Both the position numbers and the translations under genes were made by a program. A stretch of DNA of 64,000 nt from Cochleicola gelatinilyticus (GTDB taxonomy: Bacteria; Bacteroidota; Bacteroidia; Flavobacteriales; Flavobacteriaceae). The notes below the pieces were generated by a model, which saw only the letters and a program-made list of their open reading frames with translations, ran no database searches and was not told where the DNA came from. Positions 27,451 to 36,030 of the stretch are shown here, one piece after another (within the stretch, counting starts at the first letter, position 1; every line of letters starts with the position of its first letter). Where the stretch lies: assembly GCF_001637325.1 (NCBI RefSeq), contig NZ_LRXL01000026.1:186001-250000 (forward strand), read 5' to 3'.

Positions 27451-27777
27451 ATGTATCATTACAACGCAAAAATTATCGCCGTGTACGATGGCGATACCGT
27501 GACCGCATTAGTCGACTTAGGATTTCTCCACACCCAAGAAATGAAATTACGCCTTTATGGAATTGACACACCAGAAGTTCGCGGAGTAGAACGGGAACGG
27601 GGACTAATCGTTCGAGATATCCTGCGCGATATGATTTTAGATAAAGATGTTCAGATTCGATCGTTCAAAGACAAACAGGGAAAATACGGAAGGTATCTTG
27701 CAAATATCATGCTGGGCGATCTCGACGTAAATGAATGGTTGGTAACCAATGGACATGCAGAACGGTATATGATTTAA
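27451..27777 (+). CDS. Thermonuclease-like (SNase fold) protein
   Basis: 108 residues, shorter than secreted nucleases and without a signal peptide. SNase motifs: VYDGDTVTALVDLG, LRLYGIDTPEVRG and KYGRYLANI...VNEWLVTNGHAERY. The catalytic Arg/Glu/Arg pattern appears present. It is likely an intracellular or phage-type micrococcal-nuclease homologue. It is followed by tandem heptamer repeats. Confidence 0.88.
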   Translation: MYHYNAKIIAVYDGDTVTALVDLGFLHTQEMKLRLYGIDTPEVRGVERERGLIVRDILRDMILDKDVQIRSFKDKQGKYGRYLANIMLGDLDVNEWLVTNGHAERYMI

Positions 27778-27781
27778 AAGT

Positions 27782-27844
27782 GTTGGTAGTTGGTAGTTGG
27801 TAGTTGGTAGTTGGTAGTTGGTAGTTGGTAGTTGGTAGTTGGTA
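27782..27844. repeat. Tandem heptamer repeat (GTTGGTA)9
   Basis: Nine perfect head-to-tail copies of GTTGGTA starting five bases after the nuclease stop codon. Non-coding in all sensible frames. Confidence 0.95.
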
Positions 27845-27860
27845 GTTGAAGATAAAAAAC

Positions 27861-27926
27861 GCTCCTCTACTCCCAAAATAATTGTTGCAATATTTCCCTC
27901 CTTGAAGAGGATTAGGGAGGTGTTCA
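27861..27926. repeat. Dispersed CT-rich palindromic repeat, degenerate copy
   Basis: CGCTCCTCTACTCCC ... CCCTCCTTGAAGAGG ATTAGGGAGGTGTTCA; related to the MITE-like units at 24298 and 11742. Confidence 0.55.
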
Positions 27927-27999
27927 TAGTTTTAAGTTGAAAGAGGATCGCAATAAGTACGTGTAAAAAAACCTGTAACACTTAAGGACTTTACAATAA

Positions 28000-28030
28000 C
28001 CTCCTCCTTGAGGACGGATAGGGAAGTGAT
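28000..28030. repeat. Dispersed CT-rich repeat, short copy
   Basis: CCTCCTCCTTGAGGACGGATAGGGAAGTGATC; it resembles the half-unit at 9663 (CCTTGGATAGGGAAGTCGGG). Confidence 0.45.
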
Positions 28031-28054
28031 CTCATTAAAAGTAAAAAAATTCTA

Positions 28055-28669
28055 TTACATTTTTATTTTCTGAAGATCATCTTCTTCTTTCATAGGTTCT
28101 CCTTGATATCGTAAGGTCCAACCCATAGAATTGGTAAGAATATAGATTTTCTGTAATTCTGAAATCAGACGATTTTGTGAATTAGTAACCAGTTCTGAAG
28201 CTTCAATTTTAGAACGAAGTGAGTTCTCCACGCGTTTTTTGATAGTATTATAATCGTTTGCATTAAACTGATTAAGATAATCCTGCGTGACATCGTAATA
28301 TTCAATATTGGGATTGATCTTAAGTTCTGGTTCGGGAATTGAAACAATACTTACGGTTTTACTTACCTCATCGATCTGGGTTTCCACCAGGCTTAGGTCA
28401 TAAGAGATCGATGCTTCGGCATTTACCACTACCAATGCTTTTTTTCGCGCATCGAACAATCCCATCATTAGGTCTTTACTGTCGCTGTAACTAAACACTT
28501 GGGCATAATTACCTTCGGTAACAATCAATTTACCAACGTTTTTAAGTTGCTTTTCAATAAGGGCTGTATTAGCTTCTAGAACTTCCCGTTCATCTTTTTG
28601 ATGTTCACAATACCGGAGTCCAAAAACAATAATAAGGGCTATTACAATTCCGAAGAGGATATTCCGCAT
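28055..28669 (-). CDS. DUF4230 family membrane-anchored protein
   Basis: 204 residues. One N-terminal membrane helix (residues ~4-18) and a DUF4230-type domain: NVGKLIVTEGNYAQVFSY, KALVVVNAEASISYDLSLVE, VSIVSIPEPELKINPNIEYYDV. Function unknown; family members are common in Bacteroidota and Firmicutes. It stands alone with ~270 bases of featureless AT-rich sequence upstream (28670-28942). Confidence 0.85.
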   Translation of the reverse strand: MRNILFGIVIALIIVFGLRYCEHQKDEREVLEANTALIEKQLKNVGKLIVTEGNYAQVFSYSDSKDLMMGLFDARKKALVVVNAEASISYDLSLVETQIDEVSKTVSIVSIPEPELKINPNIEYYDVTQDYLNQFNANDYNTIKKRVENSLRSKIEASELVTNSQNRLISELQKIYILTNSMGWTLRYQGEPMKEEDDLQKIKM

Positions 28670-28942
28670 TTTATGAAATAATAAGGTTTGAAGTATTAAA
28701 GGTACAAAATGAACACAGTTAGCAGGTGTCGTTAACAGATTTTTATAGCGTGCCTCGAGAAGCTTCCCATAATGAAGGTATAATTTAATGTAGAAGTTTT
28801 CAAATCATCCTAATTATTTCTTATTCATTCTTCATTAAAACTTCAAATAATCCTTCAAGAAGCTCAGGATACCAGTAGCGAACTAGTTGGCTTTTCTATT
28901 ACATCTCAAATTACATCCTCATCTCTATTCCTTCGTCTTCTT

Positions 28943-31672
28943 TTAAAGATCATATTTTACCACAAACATAAGGATGCGAGGGAGCACCGCATATTCCGAA
29001 GTCGTATTAAATTGTTCATTAAAACTATCACTGTTAATCGATTTTGTATCTAGGAGGTTAGTCGCCTGAATCTGAAACTCCCACGGACTTTCCCCTTTTT
29101 GATAATACAAATTAGCATTTACAAACGAATAGCTGTTATCTACTGTATTTGCTTTATTGGTATACTTATAGTAATCCCATTCTGCATTTAATGTAAAGTC
29201 CTTTAAGAAAATAACATCAAGATTTACATACGGTCGGTTGGTGAAAAAAGTATTCACCGTTCCTCCATTTTCGTATTCATTAATATTTAAACGGTACCCA
29301 ACTTCGAAGTTAGGCCACTCTTTAAAATTACTACGAACACTGGGATTATAATTCTGAGTAAAATTTTTGCTTTCCCGAATATCAGCATTAATAAGGTTGT
29401 TCGACGTATTTAATGATACACTACCGCTAATAGCGAATTGTAATTTCTTGATGCGTTTACTGAACCTTCCAAAAGCCGACCAAGTTTCATCAGGGAAATT
29501 ACTATCGATATTAAACAGACTTCCTACTTGGCTAATCCCTTCTATTCTTGAATTATTTTTATATCCATCGATGCGGCGTGTATAATTTAAAGAACCACTT
29601 ACATTGGTATAATTAAAAAGGTTAAAACTAAAATAGGTTAGATTGTAATTATGTGAAAGAGCATTCTCCAAATTACGATTTCCGCGGAATAATCTGTTGT
29701 AATCATTAAAAACATACGCACGTGCATAATCATTAATGTCGGTGTACTGCGCGGCGATCGAATAATTAAAACGTAAATTTTCACTCTTTTTAATTTCCCA
29801 AATCACATTTACATCGGGAAGCACTTTCCAGTCGTTTTGCTTCACTGTAGTACCTAGTTGTTCGTTCTTTAATGTGTAATTGTGCAGTGTGAGTCCCGGA
29901 GTGAAAATGAACTCTCCCGATTTAACTTTGTAATGTGCCCCGAGAAAAATGTCGCTAAAATTATAGGTAACATCGTTGTTAAAATCGGCTTCTGTAAAAG
30001 TATTTGTAGTTCCATTATCTAAAATCTGAAAGATCCCCGAATCAAATTGCTGTGAACTTAAAGTGGCTCCCAAAGTAAAATTTAAATTACTGGTATTATT
30101 CAGCACATAATAATGGTCAATTTTTGCGTCTATTTTATTGGAAACAACCTTTTTTCGCTGATTAATATTGTACCGGTCTGAGGCTTCTAAAGGATCGAAA
30201 ATCTCTCCATTTTCCCCCTGTGTGAACACGCCCGGAAATGGGATTGCATCTTGAATCGCATTATAAAAAGGGTCTTCATTCTGATATAAATGTTGAAGCT
30301 GTCCCGCAAAAATATTCTTGTCGTCTAGTGTATAATAAGCGTTGGTGTTCTGATTTATAGAAACAGGAGTGTTTTCTTTTACTTCGGAAATATCATTCGG
30401 AAAGCTATTTACAATCGAAAGCGTTCCAGCATCTTCAGTTTGTTTCGACAATTTTATCAAAGCATCGTAGTCTAACTGAAAGTTTACATTCGGTTTAAAA
30501 ACACTGCTTAGTTTCAGCATTCCTAACTGACTTCGTTGATCGTTCGTACTCGTTGTAGTTTCCGTAGTACCCGTTCCTATAAATTGCCGGATGTTATTAT
30601 TTACAATATTCGTTTTATTATCTGAAAGAATGGCAAAACCACTTAGATCTAACGTTTTTGAAGCTGCATAACTAAAATTTCCTGCAATAAATTTTGATTC
30701 AAGTTCACTGGCGCGATTGTTCTGTGCTACTGCAAACCCAAGATCACTTTCACTAATATTAAAGGTGGTACCACCGCCGCGATTAAAGTTTCTAAAACCT
30801 CCTGTGAAATTAAAATAATCCCGGGGTGTAAAGGGAACTTCTCCAATATTATTGAAATCGGTAATGAGATTAATACTGTACTTCGGACTGTAATAAAAAA
30901 GTTTTGGATGCGCCAGATAGCCAGCTTCGTCTTCACCAATAACCCCGCCTCCTGCAGTAACCTCACCAAACCAAAAGTTTTTCTTTCCTTCTTTTAGCTT
31001 GATATTGATCGCAACATTGTCTTGATCGTTCCCCAATCCACGCATTTGATTTACCTCATTATAGTTACGAAGTACCTGTACCTTATCGACCGCATCGGCA
31101 GGAATGTTCTTAGTAGCTAATTTTGAATCGCCATCGAAAAAATCTTTCCCATCGATCATAACTTTTGTTACCGCCTTACCTTCCACTTCGATCTCTCCAT
31201 CTTCATTTACCTCAACTCCAGGTAAATTTTTCATTACATCTCCCAACTTACGCTCATTTCCAGTATTGAAAGAGTCGGCATTATACGATATAGTATCTCC
31301 ACTAACCGTTACAGGCATTTCGTAGGTAATCTCTACACCTTCTAGTTCATCGGCAAGTGAATTTAGAATAAAATGATCCTCCCTGTCTTCGCCATCTTCA
31401 GGAATCACCACTGTTTTTCTCACTGTTTCATACCCTAAAAAGCTTGCTGTTAAAAGATACGTCCCATTTTTTGGAAGATCTAATTGATACCTTCCTTCAT
31501 AATTGGTAATCGCATACGATTCGATATCGCCGCTCCCCTCAACGGTGGCAATAACATTTGCTAATTCTAAAGGATCTCCAATACTGTCTTTAATGGTGCC
31601 CCGCACCTTTATGCTTTGGGCCGAAGCTATTGCCGTAACAAATAACACTGTTACTAAGAGTAGATTTTTCAT
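28943..31672 (-). CDS. Outer-membrane beta-barrel protein with carboxypeptidase-regulatory-like domain
   Basis: 909 residues. Signal peptide to about ASAQ; a CarboxypepD_reg-like domain (IKVRGTIKDSIGDPLELANVIATVEG..., residues 21-105); a plug-like segment (KLGDVMKNLPGVEVNEDGEIEVEGKAVTKVMIDGKDFFDGD); and a long beta-barrel ending in VLPRILMFVVKYDL. It belongs to the TonB-receptor-like 'outer membrane beta-barrel' group of Bacteroidota. Three GLPGLI-family genes lie directly upstream in the same direction, an arrangement often seen in this phylum. Substrate unknown. Confidence 0.85.
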   Translation of the reverse strand: MKNLLLVTVLFVTAIASAQSIKVRGTIKDSIGDPLELANVIATVEGSGDIESYAITNYEGRYQLDLPKNGTYLLTASFLGYETVRKTVVIPEDGEDREDHFILNSLADELEGVEITYEMPVTVSGDTISYNADSFNTGNERKLGDVMKNLPGVEVNEDGEIEVEGKAVTKVMIDGKDFFDGDSKLATKNIPADAVDKVQVLRNYNEVNQMRGLGNDQDNVAINIKLKEGKKNFWFGEVTAGGGVIGEDEAGYLAHPKLFYYSPKYSINLITDFNNIGEVPFTPRDYFNFTGGFRNFNRGGGTTFNISESDLGFAVAQNNRASELESKFIAGNFSYAASKTLDLSGFAILSDNKTNIVNNNIRQFIGTGTTETTTSTNDQRSQLGMLKLSSVFKPNVNFQLDYDALIKLSKQTEDAGTLSIVNSFPNDISEVKENTPVSINQNTNAYYTLDDKNIFAGQLQHLYQNEDPFYNAIQDAIPFPGVFTQGENGEIFDPLEASDRYNINQRKKVVSNKIDAKIDHYYVLNNTSNLNFTLGATLSSQQFDSGIFQILDNGTTNTFTEADFNNDVTYNFSDIFLGAHYKVKSGEFIFTPGLTLHNYTLKNEQLGTTVKQNDWKVLPDVNVIWEIKKSENLRFNYSIAAQYTDINDYARAYVFNDYNRLFRGNRNLENALSHNYNLTYFSFNLFNYTNVSGSLNYTRRIDGYKNNSRIEGISQVGSLFNIDSNFPDETWSAFGRFSKRIKKLQFAISGSVSLNTSNNLINADIRESKNFTQNYNPSVRSNFKEWPNFEVGYRLNINEYENGGTVNTFFTNRPYVNLDVIFLKDFTLNAEWDYYKYTNKANTVDNSYSFVNANLYYQKGESPWEFQIQATNLLDTKSINSDSFNEQFNTTSEYAVLPRILMFVVKYDL

Positions 31673-31740
31673 GCAATTGGTTGGTTAATCCCTAACGGAA
31701 TATGGGCTAAGTAAAGTTTAGAATGTATTTTTTAATCGGT

Positions 31741-32616
31741 TTATCCACCAAAACGTCCGCCGCGACCTCCTCGTCCTCGGAAATTTGCTCGCATTTCGTC
31801 GGTTTTTTCTTTTACGATCTTATTATATTCAATTCGAGATACTTCTTTTCCTTTGGTAGGAGCATCGATCGCATCTGCCTCTTTAGGATTTAATACGATT
31901 TTAGAACATAAAATAGTAGTTCGGTAGAAATTTAATTCCAAAATCAAACCAGGCAGACCTGCGTATTCACCGGGACCATTTCCTACTGGGATCTGAGGCG
32001 TAAACCAAGCTGTTACCAGAATTTCTTTTGGCACTTCTATTTGATCAAACGGATCTTCTGAACTCGTACTGTCTTTTGCAACTTCTCCTTCTTTATTCTC
32101 GTCATCTTTTCTATTTCCACGTCGCCGAGCCATACTTATATCGTTTTCATCGATCTGTTTTACAGCAGTAGCTTTTATAGCAAGATATTGTCCGATCATT
32201 TTCGATTCTTTTCCAATCTCCCAATCCAATTTCGTAATGGTATCGTTAATAAGAAATTCTTTTCCGAAGAACTCACGCTCTTCCAAAATTTGATTTTTCT
32301 CCAAGTTTTTATACTGCGCACCAGGACTAAAACTTCCCATCATCATTCCGAAGCCTCCATTTCCTGCGCCTGCTTCCAGTTTTTCTTCTTCTTTGTAAAT
32401 AGATTCGTTATTATTGAAGGTAAGTATGTAGGTCTTTTCGAGAAAATTTTTCATACGCTGCATGATCATTTTCTTCATGTCCTCGGTCATTTCCCGGTTT
32501 CCAAATTCGTCCAGATCGACCGTGGTTTTAGACTGGTAGTAGGCTTTCCCGCTAATATTTTGTGCAAACGAAGTTGCTGTAAAAAGAAATAGTAGTATAA
32601 GGTGTGAGAATTTCAT
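31741..32616 (-). CDS. GLPGLI family protein (1 of 3)
   Basis: 291 residues, signal peptide to about SFAQ. Contains the family motif YAGLPGLILELN preceded by VTAWFTPQIPVGNGPG. The C-terminus is Gly/Arg-rich (RANFRGRGGRGGRFGG), unlike its two neighbours. It is exported and probably periplasmic; function unknown. The barrel gene follows after ~70 bases. Confidence 0.9.
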   Translation of the reverse strand: MKFSHLILLFLFTATSFAQNISGKAYYQSKTTVDLDEFGNREMTEDMKKMIMQRMKNFLEKTYILTFNNNESIYKEEEKLEAGAGNGGFGMMMGSFSPGAQYKNLEKNQILEEREFFGKEFLINDTITKLDWEIGKESKMIGQYLAIKATAVKQIDENDISMARRRGNRKDDENKEGEVAKDSTSSEDPFDQIEVPKEILVTAWFTPQIPVGNGPGEYAGLPGLILELNFYRTTILCSKIVLNPKEADAIDAPTKGKEVSRIEYNKIVKEKTDEMRANFRGRGGRGGRFGG

Positions 32617-32727
32617 AGTTATATTTTAAAGTCACTTATTAGTAGCAAAATGCAAATAAAGTTACATTGTTTTTGACTCTAATTTCTTCGGAAGGTTTTA
32701 TCGGCATGCACATTTTTTAAAGTAAAT

Positions 32728-33552
32728 TTAACCTCCTATCTTTATACTAAATGATTTTCCATCGTTCGATTTCCGGTTACTTTTCATCATTTCTATACTT
32801 TCTCGGCTTTTTTCTTTTTTAATGACATCAAATTTTGTTTGACTAATCTCTTTCCCCTTTTTTGGGACCTCAATCTTTAAAGGTTCTTTTGGATTTAAAG
32901 TCACTCTCGTACACAAAATTGAATAGTCTCCTTCACTTATCTCTAGAATTAAACCTGGAAGTCCGCCGTACATTTCGGGTCCGTTTTGCACGGGGATTTG
33001 CGGGGTGTACCAGGCGGTAGTAACACGAGTTTTAGTAACCATTTCGATGTCCTCTAATTCACTATTATAGGTTTCTTCTGTAACCTCTTTGGTTAGGGTT
33101 GCTTTAAAACAAATATATTCTCCAATATTTTTACTTTCCTTCTCTAGCACCCAATCTTCTACAGCCAAAGAGTCTTTTACGAGAAACTCTTTTCCTATGA
33201 ATTCTGTTTGCCGAGCGTATTGTGAATTTTTAAGGTTTTTATATAGAACATCAGACAAACCTCCTACGGTAATTGTAATACCACCGCCTAAAGAAGGAGC
33301 GGGTGTGTCTAATTTTTCTATTTCTTTATAAATAGATTCTGAAGGTGTAAAGGAAAGGGTATATTCTTTCTGAAATTGTTTACGTAGTTGCGCTTGTAAG
33401 GAGGCTTGCATTTCAACATTCATTTGCGTACTGTCCATTTTTAGATCGACACTACGATGTGTTTTGTAAGTTGCAATTCCATTAAAATCTTGAGCGATGG
33501 CAGATACTATTCCGAAGAAAAAAAAACTAAACAAGAAGTATTTTGCTTTCAT
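32728..33552 (-). CDS. GLPGLI family protein (2 of 3)
   Basis: About 274 residues when started at the second Met (MKAKYFLF), which places the signal peptide (to about AIAQ) at the N-terminus; an ATG seven codons earlier is possible. Motif MYGGLPGLILEIS after TTAWYTPQIPVQNGP. Shares TYKTHRSVDLKMDS and LSFTPSESIYKEIEKL with the next gene, so the two are recent duplicates. Confidence 0.9.
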   Translation of the reverse strand: MKAKYFLFSFFFFGIVSAIAQDFNGIATYKTHRSVDLKMDSTQMNVEMQASLQAQLRKQFQKEYTLSFTPSESIYKEIEKLDTPAPSLGGGITITVGGLSDVLYKNLKNSQYARQTEFIGKEFLVKDSLAVEDWVLEKESKNIGEYICFKATLTKEVTEETYNSELEDIEMVTKTRVTTAWYTPQIPVQNGPEMYGGLPGLILEISEGDYSILCTRVTLNPKEPLKIEVPKKGKEISQTKFDVIKKEKSRESIEMMKSNRKSNDGKSFSIKIGG

Positions 33553-33663
33553 ACTATATAAATTAAATTTCAATTTAAAGACGACACTTAATCTTTATTG
33601 TTTCAAGGTCAATAAATAAATAATGGTTAAAGTGACTTTGAAAAGGTTCGGTTTCAGAAAAAA

Positions 33664-34443
33664 TTAATGCTGCTTCGCAAATTCCAATTGCTCCCTTAAC
33701 TTCTTTTTTTTCAGCTTATCAAACTCATCCTGCGTTATTCTAGTACCTTTATTCGGAATGTTTATCTCAATGTTCTTTTTCGGATTTAATACAATTTTAG
33801 AGCACAGGATCTTAGTATCTCCATCGGCCACTTCTAGCACCAAACCAGGCAATCCCCAGAATAAGCCGGGACCATGTTCAACGGGAATTTGCGGAGTGTA
33901 CCATGCTTCTACGGTTCGCATCTCTTTCACTTCATCGTACATTGAAGAATTACTATTAAATTTATCGACTGTTACTTCTTCAGTAAAAGTCGCTTTAAAA
34001 CAAACGTATTCGCCAATTGTTTTGCTCTCTTTTTCCAGCACCCAGTTTTTTTTCTGAAGCGTATCTGCAATTAGAAACTCTTTTCCCATAATCTGTGTTT
34101 CTCGTAAATAACGAGCTGCCTTGATGTTTTTATAAGTTTCATCAAAACCTCCAACAGACATACCGGAAATAATTCCCAAGGATCCGGCGGTTGGGGCTGT
34201 CAATTTTGCAACTTCTTTGTAAAACGATTCTGAAGAAGAAAAATGAAGAGCGTATTCTTTTTGATTCGCTTTCAAAAGACTTGCATGAATATCATTGAGC
34301 GCAGCACTAGGTTTCACGATACTGTCTTTCGGAAAATCGATTTTGAGGTGTGTCTTATAGGTTGCAATTCCTGTTATCTCTTGGGCATTTGCGGAAAATA
34401 TTCCAAGGAAAATCAAACAAAATTTAATGTACTGTGTTTTCAT
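33664..34443 (-). CDS. GLPGLI family protein (3 of 3)
   Basis: 259 residues, signal peptide to about SANAQ. Motif FWGLPGLVLEVA after VEAWYTPQIPVEHGPG; ATYKTHLKIDFPKDS near the N-terminus matches its neighbour. First gene of the three-gene tandem array leading to the outer-membrane barrel. Confidence 0.9.
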   Translation of the reverse strand: MKTQYIKFCLIFLGIFSANAQEITGIATYKTHLKIDFPKDSIVKPSAALNDIHASLLKANQKEYALHFSSSESFYKEVAKLTAPTAGSLGIISGMSVGGFDETYKNIKAARYLRETQIMGKEFLIADTLQKKNWVLEKESKTIGEYVCFKATFTEEVTVDKFNSNSSMYDEVKEMRTVEAWYTPQIPVEHGPGLFWGLPGLVLEVADGDTKILCSKIVLNPKKNIEINIPNKGTRITQDEFDKLKKKKLREQLEFAKQH

Positions 34444-34536
34444 AAAGATGGTTTATAGTTATTTAATAGACTATGAAAACAATTAATAGTTTCAAATTAA
34501 AAAGCTCACCCCCCTTTTTTGTATCTTGCTTCCTGT

Positions 34537-35313
34537 ATGAAATCTATTTACTTTATTCTCTTATTAGTGTCGCAACTTTGCGTGGCACAAACGTTCGAAA
34601 AAGGCTCGGAAGCACTACTAATAGCCGATTCGTTTGTGGGTATCGACCCCTATAACAACACCTATTACACCAAAGATTTTGTACTTCACAAAGAAGGCCC
34701 CGACGGTTCTTTTGTTTTTAACGATCTACAATTAGGCACCATTACTTCGGTAGATATTATTAATCCGTTAAAAGTGGTCGTTTTTTACGAAGATACCAAT
34801 ACTGTGGTCTTGCTCGATAATAAACTAAGTGAAATGGAGCGTATAAGCTTCAATAATTTGCCAGAATTTATAAATGTAAGTACTGCAACGAATGCGGGTA
34901 ATAACAGACTTTGGATCTTCAATATAGATACGCAACAGCTAGAACTTTACAATTATAGAGACAACCGGAAAACCACGGTTTCTCAACCCTTTGAAGGAAA
35001 GCTGATCTCGCAAGCAAGTAATTTCAATTACTGTTTTACGCTAACCGAATTTAAGTTTAGAACATTTAATGTCTACGGAAGTTTACTTTCAGAAAAAGAT
35101 AACAACGGATTTACAAAAGTGGTGCAACACAATGAAACTCGTATTGCCCTGAAAGAAAATCAACTATACACTATTACTGAAGACACAATCACCCCAATAA
35201 AACTTCCGGTCTCCGAAAACACTATAAAAGACTTGCAGCTAACACAGGATTTCCTCTATATTTACGACGGAAAAACACTCCACACTTTATCAATAACTCA
35301 ACCAAAGAAGTAA
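34537..35313 (+). CDS. Secreted hypothetical protein, possible beta-propeller
   Basis: 258 residues from the ATG that starts the signal peptide (MKSIYFILLLVSQLCVAQ). The mature part alternates short beta strands (KDFVLHKEGPDGSFVFNDLQLG, VVFYEDTNTVVLLDNKLSEMERI) in a pattern like a small propeller. No motif I can name. It is followed five bases later by the kinase gene, so the two may be co-transcribed. Confidence 0.7.
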   Translation: MKSIYFILLLVSQLCVAQTFEKGSEALLIADSFVGIDPYNNTYYTKDFVLHKEGPDGSFVFNDLQLGTITSVDIINPLKVVVFYEDTNTVVLLDNKLSEMERISFNNLPEFINVSTATNAGNNRLWIFNIDTQQLELYNYRDNRKTTVSQPFEGKLISQASNFNYCFTLTEFKFRTFNVYGSLLSEKDNNGFTKVVQHNETRIALKENQLYTITEDTITPIKLPVSENTIKDLQLTQDFLYIYDGKTLHTLSITQPKK

Positions 35314-35318
35314 GTTGT

Positions 35319-35933
35319 ATGCACGTCGCAATTGCAGGAAATATAGGCTCAGGAAAAACAACACTCACTCGTTTACTAGCGAAGCATTATAAATGGAAAC
35401 CGCAATTTGAAGACGTAGAAGACAATCCGTATTTAGATGATTTTTACAATCAGATGGAGCGTTGGTCTTTTAATTTACAGATCTATTTTTTAAACAGTAG
35501 GTTTCGACAAATATTGGAAATTCGCGAAAAAGGGAAAGATGTTATTCAAGATCGAACCATATATGAAGACGCCTATATTTTTGCGCCCAACCTTCATGCC
35601 ATGGGATTAATGACCAATCGAGATTACGAAAATTACCGGTCGTTATTCGATTTAATGGAAAGTGTCACCGAAGGACCCGATTTGCTAATTTATTTGCGAA
35701 GTTCTATCCCAAATCTAGTGAGCCAGATTCACAAAAGGGGACGCGATTACGAAAATTCTATTAGTATTGAATATCTAAGCCGATTAAATGAGCGTTACGA
35801 AGCTTGGATTCATAATTACGATAAGGGAAACATTATTATACTCGATGTTGACAATTTAGACTTTGTTGATAATCCAGAACATTTAGGACAAGTGATTAAT
35901 AAGATCGACGCCGAACTTCACGGGTTGTTTTAG
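35319..35933 (+). CDS. Deoxynucleoside kinase
   Basis: 204 residues. P-loop GNIGSGKTT at residues 7-15, DRTIYEDAYIFA (the DRS-like active-site motif) near residue 85, and a lid region around RGRDYENSISIEYL. It phosphorylates deoxynucleosides for salvage; bacterial enzymes of this type usually act on deoxyadenosine/deoxyguanosine, but specificity is not readable here. Confidence 0.9.
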   Translation: MHVAIAGNIGSGKTTLTRLLAKHYKWKPQFEDVEDNPYLDDFYNQMERWSFNLQIYFLNSRFRQILEIREKGKDVIQDRTIYEDAYIFAPNLHAMGLMTNRDYENYRSLFDLMESVTEGPDLLIYLRSSIPNLVSQIHKRGRDYENSISIEYLSRLNERYEAWIHNYDKGNIIILDVDNLDFVDNPEHLGQVINKIDAELHGLF

Positions 35934-36030
35934 CTATAATATAAGAGGTTAAGTTTCCAAAAGATTTCTAAAACTTAACATTTCCAAAACAGTGGGTTGC
36001 CGTTGAATTTCCTTTCTTTGCGACCAGACT

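Noticed and set aside
27782-27844. CRISPR array
   Set aside because: Units are seven bases and without spacers; no cas genes anywhere in the window.
27637-27981. Minus-strand frame over the GTTGGTA array
   Set aside because: The predicted protein is mostly a translated heptamer repeat and overlaps the nuclease gene.
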